Of a stretch of 18,347 bases of DNA, positions 15,472 through 18,347 are shown piece after piece. Below the pieces are notes generated by a model that had not been told where the DNA came from, did no database searches, and saw nothing but the letters and a program-made list of their open reading frames with translations. The position numbers were made by a program, and so were the translations under genes. Position 1 is the stretch's first letter. Each line of letters starts with the position of its first letter. The stretch is taken from the NCBI GenBank assembly GCA_002505935.1, contig DAWL01000186.1, positions 1 through 18,347 of the forward strand, given 5' to 3'. This DNA comes from Euryarchaeota archaeon UBA226 (GTDB lineage Archaea; Thermoplasmatota; Poseidoniia; Poseidoniales; Poseidoniaceae).

Positions 15472-16449
15472 TCATTTCATGTTGTCCCGAATACTAGTGG
15501 CAATCGCTACATGAACTTCAGTTGGAATATTGAAACTGCGCCGGAGACTTGTCAAGATTGCATCTTCGTCCAAACTGATGATACCATCCTCAAGAGCAGT
15601 CCTGACAGCATCGACATATGGATGGAAATGCGGCTCTAGACTATCCAACAACTCTGCATGTGCAACCACTTGAGCCACAAGACGACCATGGATTTCCAAG
15701 TCAATATCCAAAGTCGTCCGTAACGTCTCCAGCATAACCAATTCCTCTTCGATTATCTCTCCATCTTCTAACGCTTGTTCTAGAAGATCACGATAGATTC
15801 TCTCCCTGTCCGGACCCTTTGATTCACTTAGGTTGTTCAACGCATCTTGTTCCATTCGAGTGACTCTTTCGGGACTCATTCCTAAGAAATTCACAATCTC
15901 TTCTACGATTCCTCGTTCTGCCTCAGAAAGACTTCCGTCCCTCCAGGCTCGCTCAAACACAGCCTTGACCAATGCTTCGCTTACCTTGCCCTCTATTCCT
16001 ACATCGCCCTTCCCCTGAGAGATTGGCACCTGTAGGGGTGTTTCGTTCCAACTACGGTTAGAATCGATATGTGAAAGTGTGATAAGTATTGAATCCGTAG
16101 ATTCGAGACTCTCCAAAGTTACTTCTTCACCATCTCGAGTTATGACTAAAGACATTACACGTTCTTTGATATCATTCGCCCTAGATCTGCCTTTCTGAGT
16201 CAAATCATAGACTCTCCTACGCTGCTTTGAACCTGAAACATGGCGCATTTCTTGAAGCACCTCTTCAGATTCCAATATTCGCTTCAATGTGCGAGGAAGG
16301 TGCTTCCTTTGTATGTGAACTGCACTAGAAATTCCAGCCTGTGTATTGTTGGCATCAGCGTCCCAAGACCCTTCTTGCAATCGGTTCTCAAGCAAATGCA
16401 GTAGGACTCTTTCCTCGACCGTTAATTCCCCTAATTGGCCCTCAACCAT
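15472..16449 (-). CDS. Winged-helix protein with three TerB-like C-terminal repeats
   Basis: The 325-residue protein has an N-terminal winged-helix DNA-binding region (about 10-100). LTVEERVLLHLLENR, GISSAVHIQRKHLPRTLKRI and RRRVYDLTQKGR resemble the helix-turn-helix and wing of archaeal MarR-like regulators. The C-terminal half has three similar acidic helical units: AWRDGSLSEAERGIVEEI, ALEDGEIIEEELVMLETL and ALEDGIISLDEDAILTSL, each A(W/L)xDGxxxxxE followed by a short helix, as in TerB-like domains. It is probably a cytosolic regulator with a sensing or oligomerising tail; the ligand is unknown. The ORF is open up to an ATG at 16536, but those extra 29 residues are Arg/Cys-rich and overlap the endA start, so I chose the ATG at 16449. 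It heads the run with the kinase-like and archease genes. Confidence 0.72.
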   Translation of the reverse strand: MVEGQLGELTVEERVLLHLLENRLQEGSWDADANNTQAGISSAVHIQRKHLPRTLKRILESEEVLQEMRHVSGSKQRRRVYDLTQKGRSRANDIKERVMSLVITRDGEEVTLESLESTDSILITLSHIDSNRSWNETPLQVPISQGKGDVGIEGKVSEALVKAVFERAWRDGSLSEAERGIVEEIVNFLGMSPERVTRMEQDALNNLSESKGPDRERIYRDLLEQALEDGEIIEEELVMLETLRTTLDIDLEIHGRLVAQVVAHAELLDSLEPHFHPYVDAVRTALEDGIISLDEDAILTSLRRSFNIPTEVHVAIATSIRDNMK

Positions 16450-16452
16450 GCC

Positions 16453-16468
16453 TGCACCGAATGGTGCA
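16453..16468. promoter_or_regulatory. Inverted repeat next to the winged-helix gene start (candidate autoregulatory operator)
   Basis: TGCACC and GGTGCA flank GAAT, giving perfect 6-bp arms with a 4-bp spacer, 3 nt upstream of the proposed ATG at 16449. It lies in the 85-bp region shared with divergent endA. Winged-helix proteins commonly bind such dyads near their own promoter; binding here is inference. No convincing TATA box is visible in this rather GC-rich region. Confidence 0.4.
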
Positions 16469-16534
16469 CAACTGATGCAGCACTTCAGGGATGTGGTGCG
16501 GCGGGTTGATGTTTGATGCCGTCGCCGAAGTTCC

Positions 16535-17632
16535 ATGAGTGATGCAGGGGAAAGGAGACTTCGGCCAAGGGCCAGAGACTCTAGACCTGTAATTCACATT
16601 GGAGAACCGGGTTCTGAATCGTTGAAAACTGGGCTCAAGAAAGACGAAGGTGGTTGGAGACTAGAAGCACCTGTCTCTAGCAGATTATGGCAGAAATCAG
16701 CGCTCGGAAAAACAGTAGACAATGGAGCAATTATCCTTAGTTCTGCAGAAGTTCTCTACTGCCATTGGCATCGAAACATAGCTTTGCCATCTACTGACTT
16801 CATTGAACAAATGCTAGCGGAAGACGGTCGTTTCCTGCATGAGACTGTCGCAATAGAAGCAGTTAGATCGGGTGGAGAGATATTGCAATTATACCGAGAA
16901 GAAAATTCCGACCACAATATTCCTTCATCAACATGGGGTCTGAGATGGAATCGAACAGACCATCCTTCCAAAGGACCACCTATTGCCCAAGTCAGGTGGT
17001 TTCTCTCAACCGATTCATTGGAATTTGAAAATATACTGAACTGGGTAGATATTGTTGAGGCTCAGGGGCAGCGCGCAGAAATTGTCGTAGTAGATCCGGA
17101 GTATGATTGCACAATATACAAGTTGACAAGAAAAATTCCAACTGGGAATATGCTACCTCCATCCAAATTAGAAAAGCATGCATGGGACGACATCACAGAA
17201 TACTTGGAATGCAGTACTGTTAGTGCCGAGGGGAGATTTATCAATTGCCAAGATTGGCCTCTTGAGAACCTCGGTCTTCAACAAGCGGGAGGAGTATGTT
17301 TGGATGCCATAGAGGCCACTTGGTTGCAATCAAAGATTACTGGAGAGAAGATGTCGGGAGAGGTCTTGATTTTGGATACGCTGTTAGAGAATGGACTTCT
17401 TGCTAGACCTGGATTCAAATACGGTTGTAGATGGAGAGTTTATGATTCACCTGTAGGAGAAGCGCACGCACCTTGGCTGTTATCCACACCAGAACAAAAA
17501 CCACGTTCTTGGGACGAAGCCTGCCTCAGGGCTAGACTGGCTGCCGGAGTAAACAAATTGTGGATTTCAGCCCTGCTTTTGCAGAATGAATCAGTATTCC
17601 TCGGAATGGAACGGATCTTGTTGGGGCGCTGA
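16535..17632 (+). CDS. endA: tRNA-splicing endonuclease, fused two-unit form
   Basis: EndA cuts the bulge-helix-bulge at tRNA intron borders. The 365-residue protein is about twice the length of the 170-180-residue single-unit enzymes. The C-terminal unit has the complete catalytic triad: Tyr303 in FKYGCRWRVY, His311 in GEAHAPWLL and Lys341 in LRARLAAGVNKLWISALL. The N-terminal unit (about 60-200) repeats the pattern in degenerate form (STWGLRWNR, IAQVRWFLST, AQGQRAEIVVV) and lacks the Tyr/His/Lys set. It is therefore structural, as in fused archaeal enzymes such as that of Archaeoglobus, which pair two such chains. The first 45 residues are basic and poorly conserved, so a later start is possible. 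It diverges from the winged-helix operon that ends in archease, and its 3' end overlaps the convergent membrane-protein gene by 42 bp. Confidence 0.9.
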   Translation: MSDAGERRLRPRARDSRPVIHIGEPGSESLKTGLKKDEGGWRLEAPVSSRLWQKSALGKTVDNGAIILSSAEVLYCHWHRNIALPSTDFIEQMLAEDGRFLHETVAIEAVRSGGEILQLYREENSDHNIPSSTWGLRWNRTDHPSKGPPIAQVRWFLSTDSLEFENILNWVDIVEAQGQRAEIVVVDPEYDCTIYKLTRKIPTGNMLPPSKLEKHAWDDITEYLECSTVSAEGRFINCQDWPLENLGLQQAGGVCLDAIEATWLQSKITGEKMSGEVLILDTLLENGLLARPGFKYGCRWRVYDSPVGEAHAPWLLSTPEQKPRSWDEACLRARLAAGVNKLWISALLLQNESVFLGMERILLGR

Positions 17633-18347
17633 TACAAGGCTCTCAGTGTGGAAATCATCTACACTTCTGAAAGTGGGCTGAGAGGCTCTAACTGGTGGCT
17701 TTTTCTTCCTATCAATACCGAGTACAACCCATAATGCTGCCAAACTACAGACCACTAAGGACATTGTAGAAGGGTTGCGTAAGCCTCGGATGATATCTGC
17801 TGAACCTGAAATTGACTCACCTGTCAATTCTACCTCAACTTTCTCGGTCTGTCCTAAATCGTCAACGAAAATAATCTCTCCTTTCGCCAACATTCCTGGT
17901 GTGATTAATCCATTCGGATCTACGTTCAATATCAGCGTTGAGCCCTTAGAAACCTCTATCCTCGGTTCAACAGACGCGATTCGTTCCAAAGGACCCGAAA
18001 CGACAACGTTGACTGCGCGTGTGTCATCTCCTTCAATGTCCAAATCAATTACTACCTGACTGATAGAATCAATTGGAACATCTGCTTCAGTCAAAGTGTG
18101 GTGAATCCGATTGGAATGAGATGACCAAGGAATCTCAATATCCCATGGCGTGTTGTTGCCGCATGAAATCTGTCCATTGATCAGTCCGCTTCTTCCTGCG
18201 GGTGCAGTTGCATCGTATCGCAACTCCTGTTTTGACCAAATTGAGTCGGTGATGAAGGAGTTGCTGGAGATATTCCTGCCGTCTGATGCCATCAATGAAA
18301 TCTGCGGCGTACAACCATCTCCTTTGAATTCAAATGAAAATGCCTCG
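17591..18347 (-). CDS. C-terminal part of a membrane-anchored surface protein (partial)
   Basis: The frame stays open to the window edge (it begins EAFSFEFKGDGCTPQISLMA), so the TTG at 18295 is not the true start and the N-terminus lies outside. The visible part contains beta-rich extracellular modules (VVIDLDIEGDDTRAVNVVVSG, STLILNVDPNGLITPGML) with an approximate repetition of a sandwich-like unit. One transmembrane helix (MSLVVCSLAALWVVLGI) follows, then a basic stop-transfer sequence DRKKK and a cytoplasmic tail of about 35 residues. It has the same architecture as the partial protein at the start of the window. The C-terminus overlaps endA tail to tail. The function is unknown. Confidence 0.8.
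   Translation of the reverse strand, partial: EAFSFEFKGDGCTPQISLMASDGRNISSNSFITDSIWSKQELRYDATAPAGRSGLINGQISCGNNTPWDIEIPWSSHSNRIHHTLTEADVPIDSISQVVIDLDIEGDDTRAVNVVVSGPLERIASVEPRIEVSKGSTLILNVDPNGLITPGMLAKGEIIFVDDLGQTEKVEVELTGESISGSADIIRGLRNPSTMSLVVCSLAALWVVLGIDRKKKPPVRASQPTFRSVDDFHTESLVSAPQQDPFHSEEY

Noticed and set aside
16450..16536. N-terminal extension of the winged-helix protein up to the ATG at 16536, sharing CATG with the endA start
   Set aside because: The added residues are Arg-, Ser- and Cys-rich with no conserved look, and they would leave no control region between divergent genes.

Overview
The window looks like a compact archaeal chromosome segment, most likely from the marine Euryarchaeota of the Poseidoniales (Marine Group II) or a close relative. 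The evidence is an archaeal-type 7S SRP RNA, archease, a fused tRNA-splicing endonuclease, a geranylgeranyl reductase-family flavoprotein for isoprenoid lipids, a CcmE of the Cys/Tyr type, a futalosine-pathway menaquinone gene, and acidic calcium-binding thrombospondin type 3 repeats on a large lipoprotein. The placement is inferred from gene content; no phylogeny was run. Genes are tightly packed, with 4-bp overlaps, back-to-back stop codons and intergenic gaps mostly below 100 bp. No mobile element, CRISPR array, tRNA, rRNA or integrase is visible.

Layout. Bases 1-491 hold the C-terminal end of a membrane-anchored surface protein whose start lies outside the window. Then come two forward genes, an M24 Xaa-Pro aminopeptidase (469-1878) and the radical-SAM menaquinone enzyme MqnC (1888-3069). 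A reverse-strand run of four genes follows. In transcription order these are a TopB-type topoisomerase (11502-8764), a geranylgeranyl reductase-family flavoprotein (8738-7488), a two-helix membrane protein of unknown function (7491-6295) and a 1065-residue lipoprotein with thrombospondin type 3 repeats and a PNGase F-like C-terminal domain (6263-3066). Upstream of topB lie a 21-bp palindrome and a small unknown CxxC protein (11997-11596). Forward genes pyrD (class 2, quinone-linked) and ccmE (12051-13543) lead to the SRP RNA (about 13596-13900). A second reverse-strand run (16449-13896) encodes a winged-helix/TerB-like protein, a PfkB-family kinase with a degenerate active site, and archease. 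Divergent from it is endA (16535-17632), which converges on another C-terminal fragment of a membrane-anchored surface protein (18347-17591).

How the genes relate. Two RNA-processing factors, EndA (cuts tRNA introns) and archease (activates the RtcB ligase), flank a shared divergent region; RtcB itself is not in the window. MqnC (menaquinone synthesis), class 2 PyrD (passes electrons to a quinone) and CcmE (haem delivery to cytochrome c) together suggest a respiring cell that uses menaquinone and c-type cytochromes. The lipoprotein, the two partial surface proteins and the two-helix membrane protein belong to the cell envelope. The items most worth a second look are the PNGase F-like archaeal lipoprotein, the kinase with its lost anion-hole motif, the unexplained palindrome in front of topB, and the winged-helix protein with three TerB-like repeats next to an inverted repeat.
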